Shown: in pieces, positions 40,601 through 50,358 of the stretch
Position numbering within the stretch: position 1 is the stretch's first letter
How the letters are laid out: each line of letters opens with the position of its first letter
Notes under the pieces: model-generated
What the model saw: the letters and a program-made list of their open reading frames with translations, nothing else
What the model was told of the DNA's origin: nothing
Database searches by the model: none
Translations under genes and position numbers: made by a program
Source of the DNA: Chlorops oryzae
Taxonomy: Eukaryota > Arthropoda > Insecta > Diptera > Chloropidae
DNA: 64,000 nucleotides
Direction: 5' to 3'
Assembly (NCBI GenBank): GCA_020466095.1
Contig: CM035808.1
Coordinates: 3,360,690-3,424,689 of the forward strand

Positions 40601-42352
40601 ATTTTGATTAGGTACGCGGCTTCGTTGGCTGTCATAAAATGCTTGAACGTGATATTTACCTATTAGTTTGTCTCGCATTTAATCATTGGCATACCGGAAT
40701 CGAAGATCCCCACCAGTATCCGCAATGTATTTTAGCGATACATAGCTCTAAACGTTTACTTGTCGAACAAATAATTCCTGGTCCGCATCTATTGGCTGAT
40801 GCGATCATATCGCTTACATTAACAAAGGGTCAACGACACGAGGGTAGAGAGGGAATGACTGCGTATTATTTAACAAAGGTTCGTAACACTTATTACACTG
40901 TGCGACAGCAATTTTCGGGCCCAAACCAAACCAATTGCAAATGAAAGTACACATGTGGAATAGTAAAACCTCAACTGGTTTTTGGTCTGGCAGGCTACAA
41001 TTTTTTTTTACAGTGTATTAAAATTTCGCAATATTGGTCATATACCATCCTAAAAAATATGGTAAATCTAGTATAAATATTGATTTTTCTTAAAATTCGT
41101 CTGAGAAGGCTTTTAGTAAAATTCAATGACAAATTTTTTTGTAGAACATTTTAACCCGTTAAACCCCACCGTTATGTGACTATTTAACCCAGTTTTCCAA
41201 AAACTGTTCAAAAGCCTTCTTAAACTGGGTATTAAAGGGTTAATATGTTCCACAAAAATATTCCTTGGAAAATTTCACTGGGGGTTGTCAAAGACATTGA
41301 GCACCTATGGGTTAAACCTACTTGAGAAAAGTGTTACCAAATTTAACTGATGTATTTCATGTATTCTATATCAAATAAAACTCGGAGTTGTTTTTGGTGG
41401 AAAAAGAGCTGGGCTCTAAAAAAAAGCACCCGTTTCATTAATATAGCTTTTCTCAAGTAGGTTTAACCCACAGGTGCTCAATGTCTTTGACAACCCCCAG
41501 TGAAATTTTCCAAGGAATATTTTTGTGGAACATATTAACCCTTTAATACCCAGTTTAAGAAGGCTTTTGAACAGTTTTTGGAAAACTGGGTTAAATAGTC
41601 ACATAACGGTGGGGTTTAACGGGTTAAAATGTTCTACAAAAAAATTTGTCATTGAATTTTACTAAAAGTCTTCTCAGACGAATTTTAAGAAAAATCAATA
41701 TTTATACTAGATTTACCATATTTTTTAGGATGGTATATGACCAATATTGCGAAATTTTAATACACTGTAAAAAAAAATTGTAGCCTGCCAGACCAAAAAC
41801 CAGTTGAGGTTTTACTATTCCACATGTGTACTTTCATTTGCAATTGGTTTGGTTTGGGCCCGAGCCGATGACCTGAAAATTGTCGCACTGTGTTATTTAA
41901 CAAGAAAAAAAAAAACAAAATCTACGGATCTTTTCAAAATTCTCGAATAGGGCTGGGCCGGTTTGGTTGTGATGGTTGAAAATCGCCACGAGAATAAATG
42001 GATACACGTAAAATGTGATTGTCAGGAAAGCTATAATGTTGTCTCAACAAGGGGTGAACTAAAAACGGTCGACTCGGTACCTCCCTTGCAAAGGTGGGTT
42101 CTTAAAATCATTGTGCTTTCAATGATATACATATATATATATATATTATAATTTTTTTACATGACCTTTTATAGACAAGTGATAATTGTTTTAACTCAAC
42201 TGGAGGGTAGCGGCGGATTTAGTATAGCTCATCGCTTGACGCACCGATTAGCCAATTCCAGGGCTTTGCATGATTGGGGTCCACCTGGTGCGACCCATTG
42301 CCCTCCAATTGAAAGTGTACATGGTTTGCATGCGCCTCGTTTGATCACGTAA
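28641..42352 (+). CDS. sol: Small optic lobes, calpain-15 (SOL) protease
   Basis: Cysteine protease of the calpain-15/SOL class, needed in Drosophila for optic-lobe neurons. Exons: 28641-28750, 30165-30683, 33393-34293, 37172-37428, 37569-37817, 38660-40259, 40331-40537, 40612-40878, 41951-42093, 42175-42352; 4431 nt, about 1476 residues. Five RanBP2-type zinc fingers are visible: [78 protein letters not shown]. The catalytic core has Cys in [14 protein letters not shown], His in [10 protein letters not shown] and Asn in LRNPWG; the SOL domain follows to [10 protein letters not shown]. Odd: frame changes near 30475-30495 (+1) and near 39003-39010 (-1), which cancel in total length. The exon 3 donor (GTACGA) is weak and is the least certain junction; a MITE begins 27 bp after it. 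Several transposons fill the introns. The first ATG gives MGTIASV, close to the fly start as I recall it. Confidence 0.93.
29356..29594. mobile_element. Palindromic MITE related to family A
   Basis: Ends AGAGCGTGTATTTTTAAGCA and TGCTTAAAAATACACGCTCT are a perfect inverted pair. The interior carries the family A-like GCGTACTTTATGGGG and CACAAAGTATGCTTCAAATT words, so it is a subfamily with different outer ends. Confidence 0.75.
29715..29832. repeat. Near-perfect 118-bp hairpin
   Basis: GGACTCTCTCCAGCTCTATCA at the left pairs with TGATAGAGCTGGAGAGAGCCC at the right; the inner AAAACACTTCAGAAAATTTC is partly mirrored (CTTCTGAAGCATTTT). Probably a small palindromic MITE in sol intron 1. Confidence 0.65.
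30684..33392. other. sol intron 2
   Basis: A 2.7-kb intron with a CTT microsatellite (30697-30717), a TTGAAT-rich low-complexity stretch (31255-31385 and 32000-32110), an inverted-repeat element (31437-31983) and a run of TAATCA/TGATTA words (32450-32755). No exon recognised. Confidence 0.5.
31437..31983. mobile_element. Inverted-repeat element, ~550 bp
   Basis: AAGCCCAAAATCCAATATTG, then CGAGAGCCCGATGCGAGAG, is mirrored at 31935-31983 (CGCTCTCGCATCGGGCTCTC, then GCAATGTTGGATTTTGGGCTT). Arms are ~50 bp. The internal GAGTAC/GTACTC words near 31596-31613 and 31770-31790 are also mirrored. Confidence 0.7.
34321..34538. mobile_element. MITE family B, at the end of sol exon 3
   Basis: Starts CAGCCCGATTCTGAATATTCC and ends GGAATATTCAGAATTAGGCTG. 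The sol exon 3 reading frame stays open into it for about 17 codons before a TAA at 34370. The likely splice donor is 27 bp upstream (GT at 34294), so the MITE probably forms the start of the intron. Confidence 0.75.
34906..34982 (-). pseudogene. tRNA-like sequence inside the TA-flanked element
   Basis: On the minus strand, TAGCGTAATGGTTAAGACG looks like a tRNA A box with D loop and CAGTTCAAGCC resembles a degenerate B box, about 35-40 nt apart as in tRNA genes. A full cloverleaf cannot be drawn with confidence; it is a relic or a chance match. Confidence 0.4.
35214..35283 (-). pseudogene. Second tRNA-like sequence in the same element
   Basis: The minus strand reads GATAGCTCAGTTGTTCAAAC, close to the A box and D loop of many tRNAs (TAGCTCAGTTGGTAGAGC), but the B box is poor. 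Weaker than the copy at 34906-34982. Confidence 0.3.
35908..36781 (-). repeat. Dispersed repeat C, copy 2 (sol intron 3)
   Basis: Same boundaries as copy 1 in the opposite orientation: TACCCGACACACTCTGTGTCG at one end and the GTCAGGCTCGCCTGAC hairpin followed by ACCCTTACTTGTT at the other. The CTGT microsatellite is short (36040-36083). Confidence 0.75.
37849..38600 (-). mobile_element. 0.75-kb inverted-repeat element, copy 2 (sol intron 5)
   Basis: Reverse-complement counterpart of 18661-19403, starting AAGGGGGTCTTCTCATTGA and ending TCAATGAGAAGACCCCC. The two bodies agree closely over the full length, implying recent activity. It lies 31 bp downstream of sol exon 5. Confidence 0.8.
40894..41893. 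mobile_element. 1-kb foldback palindrome in sol intron 8
   Basis: Arms about 450 bp (40894-41341 and 41448-41893) are reverse complements with few mismatches; the loop is ~106 bp. Landmarks such as GTGCGACA, GGGCCCAAACCAAACC, CCCGTTAAACCCCACCG and CACTGGGGGTTGTCAAAG occur once on each arm in opposite orientation. No protein frame. It starts ~15 bp after the donor of exon 8 and ends ~57 bp before exon 9, so the intron is nearly all hairpin. Confidence 0.9.
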
Positions 42353-42838
42353 AGATCACGTCTCAGTATTTTAGTCATGGATGTTTGAAGCCAGCAGCAT
42401 AATGAACAAAATAAACCGCGATACTCGTCATCGACTTTTTTCTGTGTGTATGTATGTTTATGTTTTATTTTTTTTTCTTTGTCGTTCAATTATGATTATA
42501 ATCATTCAATGGTGTAAAATGCAGTCTTTATAAACTTGCATGTAAATATATAAAAGTGTAAATGTGTCTCTAATCAAACAAAAATTATGATTTACGAGCG
42601 ATAACGAGCGCTTATTTTGAAATAAGGATAGCATTTGTAACATGATCAGGGATGCCCACCACTACATTGAAAGCTTGCGATAGTGTGTGTGTGCGCATTG
42701 CACTGAAGAACGTTTTTCGCCTTTTTCAGTTCTCTCTTTTTGCTTCATCCGACATAGGTCTTTTGCTCGTTCGCTGCCTGATGTCAGACTAAACAGGTTT
42801 CGATTTCTCAGCTTGCTTGTTGCCTTTTGTGTATGTAC
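42353..42838. other. sol 3' flank
   Basis: Non-coding sequence after the sol stop codon; the first part is probably its 3' UTR. No other feature recognised up to the hAT element. Confidence 0.45.
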
Positions 42839-43446
42839 CAGTGTTGGAAAAGTAGGTGTAATTGTACCTTTTTCGGCCCTTTTTCACTTTTCAAAGGTAC
42901 ATTAGGTACAATTTGTCCATTTTAGGTACAATTTCAAGTGGCAGAAATTTTGTTAGTGAATGAAATGTTGAAAGCTCTTCTGTGGTTATCCGCGACTATT
43001 CCTGATTCTATTGCAATATTCTGATTAAATTTAGACAGAAGCGGCATTGGCCGTCATAAGAATATACATATGTCACGGGTTGGTTATCGAAATTGGAATA
43101 GATTACTCCATCGTATCAGTAGGTACCTCTCGTTTTGCAAGACAATGTCATCGTTCGGGAGTGAATAACACCTTCTCTCGATGACATTGCCATTAGAATT
43201 GGTATGAATAACATCTCCTTTAAATGAACATGTCATCAGATTTGAGAAGTACTCAAATATTCCCCTTGATGTCTTCGGTGAAAACATCATTGAATTTACC
43301 ATTTATGAAAAAAATTCCGGCTGGGTATATTATTTGTCATTTATGAGAAAAATTCCGGCTGGGTATATTAGGTACACTTTACTATATTTAGGTACAATTT
43401 ATAGATCATTTTAGGTACACACTGAAATTTTCATTTTCCAACACTG
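42839..43446. mobile_element. hAT-type non-autonomous element, 608 bp
   Basis: Ends CAGTGTTGGAAAA and TTTTCCAACACTG are perfect 13-bp inverted repeats (a few more bases pair after that). GTATGTAC occurs directly outside both ends (42831-42838, 43447-43454), an 8-bp target-site duplication. TTTAGGTACAATTT words repeat near both ends. A short direct repeat (AAAAATTCCGGCTGGGTAT) lies at about 43310 and 43350. Confidence 0.9.
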
Positions 43447-43723
43447 GTATGTACACAAGCATTTGCTCTCAAGCTTGCTCCGCGGGCATCCCTGAACATG
43501 ATTAAAGGATAGCGAGATTTTTCAAGAACTTTTTCGCCAAAGATCGCATTTAAAACATCGCTTACTTGGATATACATACAATCGGATTAAGCACGGCCTC
43601 GTATTCAATATCCTATGAAAACTGAGGAAGAATGTGTAAAGGAATTGACAGTATTTTAACAACTCTATATTTTGATAAACAAAGAGAAATTCATTTTTAA
43701 ATATAAAGCTACATATGTTCTAG

Positions 43724-44807
43724 CTATAGGGGTCCGTCTACCTTTCGTATTAGGTCGTTCACCCTCTCAATAACGCTGAAAATAAAAGGCCTTTCCAATG
43801 GATCTATGCGAAGCATATATTTAATTAGCTCGTGCATATCTTTACTGTATATTGAATTTTCCGGAATGTTTAGGTTACCGCTTAACACCGCTAGTGCTAC
43901 GCTATCGCCTTTTTCGTAAATCGCATCGTATGGACTTTGGAAAAAACACATTGCATAAAGAATACAGCCAAGACTCTGTAAAAAAAAAAAAAACAAAAAC
44001 ATTAAATGCTGTCAAAAGTGACTTAACTGAAATTTTTAATACCCAAATGTCTGTTCGCTCATCAATTGCAGAAAAAGATTTTATTGTAAATAATTCCGGT
44101 GCACGATAAGTAATAGAGCAACGCTCATCCGCCTCATCTTGTAGGCGTTGTGCATCGGTCTGTCCACAAATTTGAATTCGCGCCACCGCCATCGAACCCA
44201 AATCGATGATGATAGGTTCAAACGTATCGGATAGGCATATATTCGCTGTCTTCAAATCGCGATGAGCAAGTGGTATAGGTTGATCGTGTATCGCTCTGAC
44301 TCCCTGGCATATACCTATGAAGATCTGTAAAATCTGTGCTTCCGGCATGTGATCCTTCTTTCGAGAGCGCATTTGCAAGTGATCTGACAGGGTTCCATGC
44401 TTATAATATGGAAACAAAATGAATATACTACTCATCGAATTCGTGACAATATCGGCTGTTCCCTTCAATTCGAAATCGAGGACTTTTATGACATTTTCGC
44501 TTTCGATTCGTCTACAATTTTCGATTTCACGCAAGGCTATTTTTTCATCTTCAAGGCAATGATTGGTGATACGCTTAATAACATACAGTTGCTTGGTTAG
44601 ATTGCTCTCCACTAGATCAATTAAACTGAAACCACTGCAAATACATATGTATAAGAGTAGATATTAATAGATAAGAAGCTCCAAAGATAATAATCACCCT
44701 TCTGCAAGTCGGTCACGTATTATATATTTCTTTCCTTTGATATTAATAGTTTCCTTGGAACAAAAGCATCCATTTTTTATTATCAAAGCCCATCCGATGC
44801 TATTCAT
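43724..44807 (-). CDS. Stk16: STK16-like serine/threonine kinase (NAK family)
   Basis: Three exons, 44807-44698, 44634-44043 and 43975-43724; 954 nt, 317 residues, no frame errors, close to the ~305 residues of human STK16. Motifs: RLAEGGFSLIDLVE (glycine loop), YVIKRI (Lys), AHRDLKTANICLSD (catalytic loop), DLGSM in place of DFG as in STK16, RCSITYRAPELF (activation segment), DERTDIWSLGCILYAM and PYDAIYEKGDSVALAV. In mammals STK16 is a lipid-anchored Golgi-associated kinase; the short Cys-containing N terminus (CFCSKE) could be palmitoylated, which is inference, and there is no Gly2 for myristoylation. It lies head to tail with Gemin3 on the same strand. Confidence 0.92.
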
Positions 44808-45163
44808 GACGATTTCTTTTTTTTTAATATTAAAAACAAAAACTTTCCTGACAGTGGCCTGTCAATAAGCGTTGCCACTTTTGGGCTTTTCCTACCAAAT
44901 ACTGTAGATATTTTTTCGGTAGGTTGAATAAAATTTTGGTAGGTTTATGGAAATTTTTCTATTTGAAAGCAAAGCGTCCACTTCAATCAAAGTTTTCGTT
45001 TCCATAAGCAATACACATATAAAAAACGATATGAAATGCAATCAGAATTTTTATTCGATACTTTTTCGTTTTACTGGTTCCAGTCAAAATTAAATGCAAC
45101 AAACTACGTTGGAAAATATAATTTTTCGTAAGTGGCAGCACTTAAGAAACGAAATTAAGGAGC
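44808..45163. other. Stk16 upstream region
   Basis: Between the Stk16 ATG and a family D MITE. Repeated short phrases (GTAGGTTGAATAAAATTTTG, GTAGGTTTATGG) but no recognised gene or clear element ends. Confidence 0.35.
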
Positions 45164-45383
45164 CAATGCGTATTTAACAAGGTGGTGGCAATAGTGCAAC
45201 AACAATGTTAAAAACTCCGAAATGTCAAAGTCAGCTGACGTTTGTTTACATTTTGTTTGAATATAAACATTTTCAATTTCGTTCAAAAAAGTAAGCAATC
45301 GAATCAATACAAAGTTTTAAAATTCCGAGTTACAAAAAAGAAAGAGCAGTTTCTACTGCCACTGCCTTGTTAAATACGCCTTG
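45164..45383. mobile_element. MITE family D, second copy
   Basis: CAATGCGTATTTAACAAGG at the left pairs with CCTTGTTAAATACGCCTTG at the right; the GTGGTGGCAATAG / CTACTGCCACTG segments inside are also complementary. Relative of 27393-27780. Confidence 0.75.
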
Positions 45384-45665
45384 GTCTTGGTTTGAAATCA
45401 TCGTATATTCTTTAAAACATAAAATCTGAAAAATTCAGTCAGAACTTAAAAAAAAAAAATAAACAAAATTCACGCGCTCTTTTTTAACTCTATAGAAGAG
45501 CAGATTAAATAGAGTTATTTCATACGGTCTTAAAATTATTGTTTATAGTACATATGTACAAGATTTTGTATGTGAGTGCAATTTAATTATTCTCACATTG
45601 CTTTTGATACTCTGATGAAAAATTCATATAGAATTGCATAAAATTGACTTGGCGCCAATACTCTT

Positions 45666-46859
45666 TCATCCATATATCATACATTTCGATTTGTTTTGAG
45701 AGTTTATGTTGGCATTAATTGCAAAATCTTCATCTTTTTGGTCGCAGATTTCTTCGTCTGATTCTTCTGTTTTTTCTTCCTTCGTGGGAGGATTTAATTC
45801 TTTTTCTTTGTAGATTTCATGATCAGTTTCTTCTGTTTCTTCCTCATCCTTTCGAGGAGTTGGTTCAGGGTTCAAATTATCAACCCCAGAAGCTACATTG
45901 ACATCTTGGTTTGTCTTTGATTTTTGATTCCATAGATGGTTTAGAGTCAGCACAATAACTATCAGTGCTAGCACAGATATTTTCCTAAGGAATTAACACA
46001 TAAATAAAAAATTAATTGCCATGTGGCATTTTTTAAATGAACGCTCTGAATTCACCTCTACATATGATTGTGAGTCATCCTTTCCAGGAGTTGGTTCAGA
46101 GTTAATATCAACCTTGCAAGCTAAATTGATATCTTGTTCGTCTATATTTGATTCCATAGATGGTTTAGAGTCAGCACAATAACTATCAGTGCTAGGACAG
46201 ATATTTTCCTAAGGAATTAATACAAAAATTAAAAAAATTAATTACCATGTGGCATTTTTTAAAAGAACGCTCTGAATTCACCTCTACATATGATTGTGAG
46301 TCATCTTTCCAGGAGTTGGTTCAGGGTTAAAATCAACCTTGCAAGCTAAATTGATATCTTGTTCGTCTATATTTGATTCCGTAGATGGTTCACAATCTGC
46401 ACAATAGCTACCATTGCTGGCACAGATCGTTTCCTAGGGAATTGATTCAAAAATTTTTAATATAAATAAAAAATAAAATTCTCTTTGGTCTCTTAATTCA
46501 CCTGTAAATATGATTGTGCGTCATTTTGAGGAGTTGGTTCAGAGTTTAAAGCAACCTCACAAGCTAGGTTGATATCTTGTTGGTCTTCGACTTTAGATTC
46601 CATAGATGGTTCACAGTCAGCACTATAACTACCATTGCTACCGCAGATCGTTTCCTAGGGAATCGTAAAAAAAAAATGTAAAATTCATTTGCTATATGGC
46701 ATTCTCTAGAAGAAAATAATTTACTTGTAAATATGATTGTGAATCAGTGACTCCTTCGTTACTAATCGCTTCTACGTTGTTTTCCTTCAGCACATCATTG
46801 TCATTACTTTCTTTAGCCGTTATATCCAATGAACCTAGGCACACCTGAAGACTAACATC
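45666..46859 (-). repeat. Tandem exon duplication in the Gemin3 tail
   Basis: Exons 46654-46502, 46433-46282 and 46208-46056 (153, 152, 153 nt) and the first part of 45984-45666 are homologous. Each starts ETIC or ENIC, then SxxSYxAD, PSMES or similar, QDIN, A, NxEPTP, and the first three end DxQSYLQ or DSQSYVE. Exon 46859-46725 (135 nt) ends DSQSYLQ and may be a diverged member. The intervening introns are 68-73 bp and partly alike (CATGTGGCATTTTTTAAA in two of them), so the unit copied was exon plus intron, ~220-230 bp. All exons are phase 0, so the unit can be gained or lost in frame. Confidence 0.92.
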
Positions 46860-49096
46860 CTAAAATGAGAAAAAGTATTTTGAGTTTGAGTTAAATATGA
46901 GAAATGACATGCACACCTTTTCATGGGAAGTTTCTTCCAGATCATTTCTTTGCTCTTTTAGCTTCAAGTCATTCTCTATTTCATCACTACCAGCAGTAAT
47001 AAAATTTGTGTAATCTGCAAACATATCATCGTAGACGTCACGCCGACTATTGTCCTCCTCCTCCTCCTCCTCAACTTTTGAAAACTCATCAAGGGACTCC
47101 TTTTTGGTGTCCAACGCAATCTGAGTTGAAAGACAAATTCGAAAAGTAATACTTTCAGAATCCTTTTGGACCACTCACCTCATTTTGATCGTTTTCCTCA
47201 GAATCCTTTAGTACATTTGCACAATAATCCATAAAAAGATCTGTTTTTAAAACTTCATCGCGTATTGCTTCTCTCAATTCACTGCTGACGAAACTACAGT
47301 AATTCAAATTTTTTGTATGATCAAGTGCCAGAGAAGGATGTGGTGCATTCAACTCCAATTGAGAACTGAAAACGCTATCGGCTGTAATGCTACTCGCGTC
47401 ATCAATAGTATTGGCACTCAGTTGAACGGAGCTTCGATTCGAGGTCGGTGTATCTTCAGCTCTTAATAAATTCTCCTTATTCTCTGCAGTGATTGCTGGT
47501 AAGATATTAACAGCACTATCTTTGGAATCAATACAAAACGTTTTCGTATCTAGAGAAGCATTCGTCGAATCGGCAGCACTGGCTGGTTGCGTTGGAAGAA
47601 CTTGTGTAGGATTATCCCCAGGCACATTCTCTTTAGAGCGTAGCACAGCTGAACAGTTTTCTTCAGCTACAGGCGATATTTCTTTCTTTTCATTTCCTTG
47701 CTTGAGTTCAGTTTTAAATGTTTGCGGATCCCAAAAGTTTTCATCTTTTCCCTCAGTTACGGTGGTGCTTGGGAAAGTTTTAACATTCATTCCACATCCA
47801 ATTTCGCCAAGGATTTTTGCAGTGAAATTCTTATCATTTTGGGTACAAACGAGTGTTATTGCTATACCATGCGAGCCAAAGCGACCAGCGCGCCCAATGC
47901 GATGCAAATAGGTTACCATATCCCTTGCCGGTTCAATATTAATCACAAGATTTACGTGCTCCGAATCAATGCCTCGTGCCATCAAATCTGTTGATATTAA
48001 AAGACGTGTTCGAAAGCTTTGGAATTTCTCGAAGATTTCACTGCGTTTCGCTTGCTTTTGTCCTCCTGATATTAAATCACATTCCCAGCCGCTATCAGCC
48101 AAATAATGACTATAAGTTTCGGCACGCGATTGCGAGCCGGCAAATAGCATACAAAGCTTAAAGGGAACACGTCGAAATATATCGACCAAAGCCTTAACTT
48201 TTGCTTCCATTTCAAGCACACTTGTCTTCACCTCGGGCAGCTCATATATGTATTGTTTAATACCCAAGAGTACAGTGACTTGATCCTTTGTCGAAATTAA
48301 AAGTGGATTCCTCATAACTTTAGCAAGATCCTGATCAAGATTATTACAGAATGTAGCACTGCAAGCTATGATTTGACGTTGTGCCGGAATAGCTTGGAGT
48401 ATGATTTCCAGATTTTTGCGATGCGATGAACTATACAATTGGTCAGCTTCATCGAGAACAATTAGCTTGATATCTGATGTCTTTAATATGTCACTTTGAA
48501 TAAGGTGCATCAATCGCCCAGGTGTTCCCACAACGGTGCTGGCTGCAAAATATTTCATTTCAATATCAATAATAGGTAATCTAATATTTTGTGAGGATAA
48601 TTATGTATTACCATTTTGAAGTTTTTTACGATCCAATGCCACATCAGTTCCTCCAATAGTAATTATGACACGAATTTTCTTGGAGAACTTTGCAATTTTC
48701 TTCAATACCATTTCTATTTGAATAGCGATTTCTCGAGTAGGAGTAACAATCAATGAATGCAATCCTGGCGAATTGAGGCAATTCTCCAACAAGATCGTAG
48801 AAAATATTAAAGTCTTGCCAGTGCCAGCCTTCGAACGAATAATCAAATCTAAAATGGCGCCATATTTAAACAAGAAATAATGCCTACGTTTTCCCCCTCC
48901 GTGACTCACCTACTCCAGACTTTCCAATCGGAATTGCTGACGCTTGAATAACGGTCGGAATGCGAAAACCAGCGGATTCAAGACCTTTTTTTAAGTCATC
49001 TTTTATGAGCCATTGGCTAAATGGAGCCACTTCCTTCAAAGCTACATCCGCAGTACGTTCGCTGCCGTCCAATTTGTGCGCCAGCGGACGATCCAT
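45666..49096 (-). CDS. Gem3: Gemin3/DDX20 DEAD-box helicase of the SMN complex
   Basis: DEAD-box helicase that, with SMN, assembles Sm cores on snRNAs. Exons: 49096-48910, 48848-48612, 48542-47179, 47120-46917, 46859-46725, 46654-46502, 46433-46282, 46208-46056, 45984-45666; all GT-AG, nominal 967 residues. Motifs in order: Q-motif region (AGFRIPTVIQASAIPIG), SKAGTGKT (I), PTREIAIQ (Ia), GG, TPGR (Ib), VLDEADQL (II), ACSATF (III), LISTDLMARGID (V), HRIGRAGRFG (VI). GIKQYIYELPE and FRRVPFKLCMLFAGSQSRAE fit Gemin3. The acidic C-terminal tail is made of duplicated exons of 51 codons (see the repeat entry). Exon 46433-46282 is one base short (152 against 153) and the last exon has one base too many; the two cancel in length but between them the frame is closed, so at least one is either an error or truncates the tail. 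Confidence 0.88.
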
Positions 49097-50358
49097 TTTC
49101 TTAAATGGACGATTTATTATTGAAATGAAAATTTGGCTTCACGTGCTTGTCGATTTGAAACGTTTTTGAAGCGAAAAATGCCAAGAGCAACTGTTTATTC
49201 TAAGAATAGTGCTGCCGTACTACAAAGCTGCTTAAGGCATTTTGATTTTATGCATTGCGCTGCCCATATATATGAATTGGTGTGTCATGACGTCACTATG
49301 TCCGATCAGACGCCGAAAAATGTGTCCACAACATCTCATTTGATTGTATGAGAGAGAAAAATATGCATAAATTGTTGCTGGAGCAAGCGCCTCCCGACTT
49401 CTCATGTCTTTATATAAAAATTTAAGTTAAATTTTTACACAGCACATGTTTCTATAATATAGAATCTCATATCACTGTTGCCGAAGAAAATAAATTAAGT
49501 AATTTAAAATGACCATTCATTAGAAAATGTCGAAACTTGTATGGAACCGTAGGCCTGGGAAATGTCATATGGATCTATGAATATGGTTGTTTTAAGACAT
49601 TCCCATATGCAAAAATTGAAGTATATTCATCCTGAAAATAAATTAAGTTTTTTAATGACTAAAAATTTTCAGGACGAATAATGTATATAGCATTCACAAC
49701 ATGCAAAGCATGTGCAATATTACTTGTCAATCTAAAAAAGCCAAATATTGACACGCATTATGTTGTGAGAACAATTATTATGTAAATGTGATTCACGTCA
49801 AATAGTATCAATCGAAATTTGAACATGCTAACACCTTTGAAGCGTGTGTAATATTCGAACATTGTTAATCTGGTAAAAAGGAGAACTTCGGCATTTTCGC
49901 TCCATAGGCATGAAATCGAAGATGGTTCACTTTTTTCGTCAAAATAATGCTCGAATTCGGCCAATTCGAACTGCTTATGCAACTGTGAAATTGCTGAAAT
50001 TTCCGTATTAAGTAAGCTTCATTTGAATCATTCGACACGGCAAGCCACGCCTTTCTTAGTAATTTTGTATTGACCAATTAAATTCTTATGCAGCCACTAT
50101 GCTCGTAGCAAATCACGTTCATCAAGTGAGCATTTGTCATCCTAAAGCCACATAGAGCTAATGTAAGCATTAATCGAGCTCCATTAATGCACCGTGTCGT
50201 AAGCATAATGTGGAAAAAAATATGCATGAAATTTTCCGTAATGTAATGTAAGCCATTGTCGGCATTGTGGCAGCACTCGCATTCGGCAACAAACGGCAAC
50301 GCCACGCCTTTTCTTGTAATGGTAATCTATCTAGTACTTGGAGTCGGCAATTAAGAAA
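49097..50358. other. Divergent intergenic region, Gemin3 / RBM25
   Basis: About 1.26 kb between two divergent start codons, presumably containing both promoters. Two related phrases, GCAAGCCACGCCTTTCTTAG (50040-50059) and GCAACGCCACGCCTTTTCTT (50296-50315), are a direct repeat of unknown meaning. No DRE or gene found. Confidence 0.5.

Noticed and set aside
47489..47911. 140-codon open frame on the + strand
   Set aside because: Antisense to the Gemin3 helicase exon.
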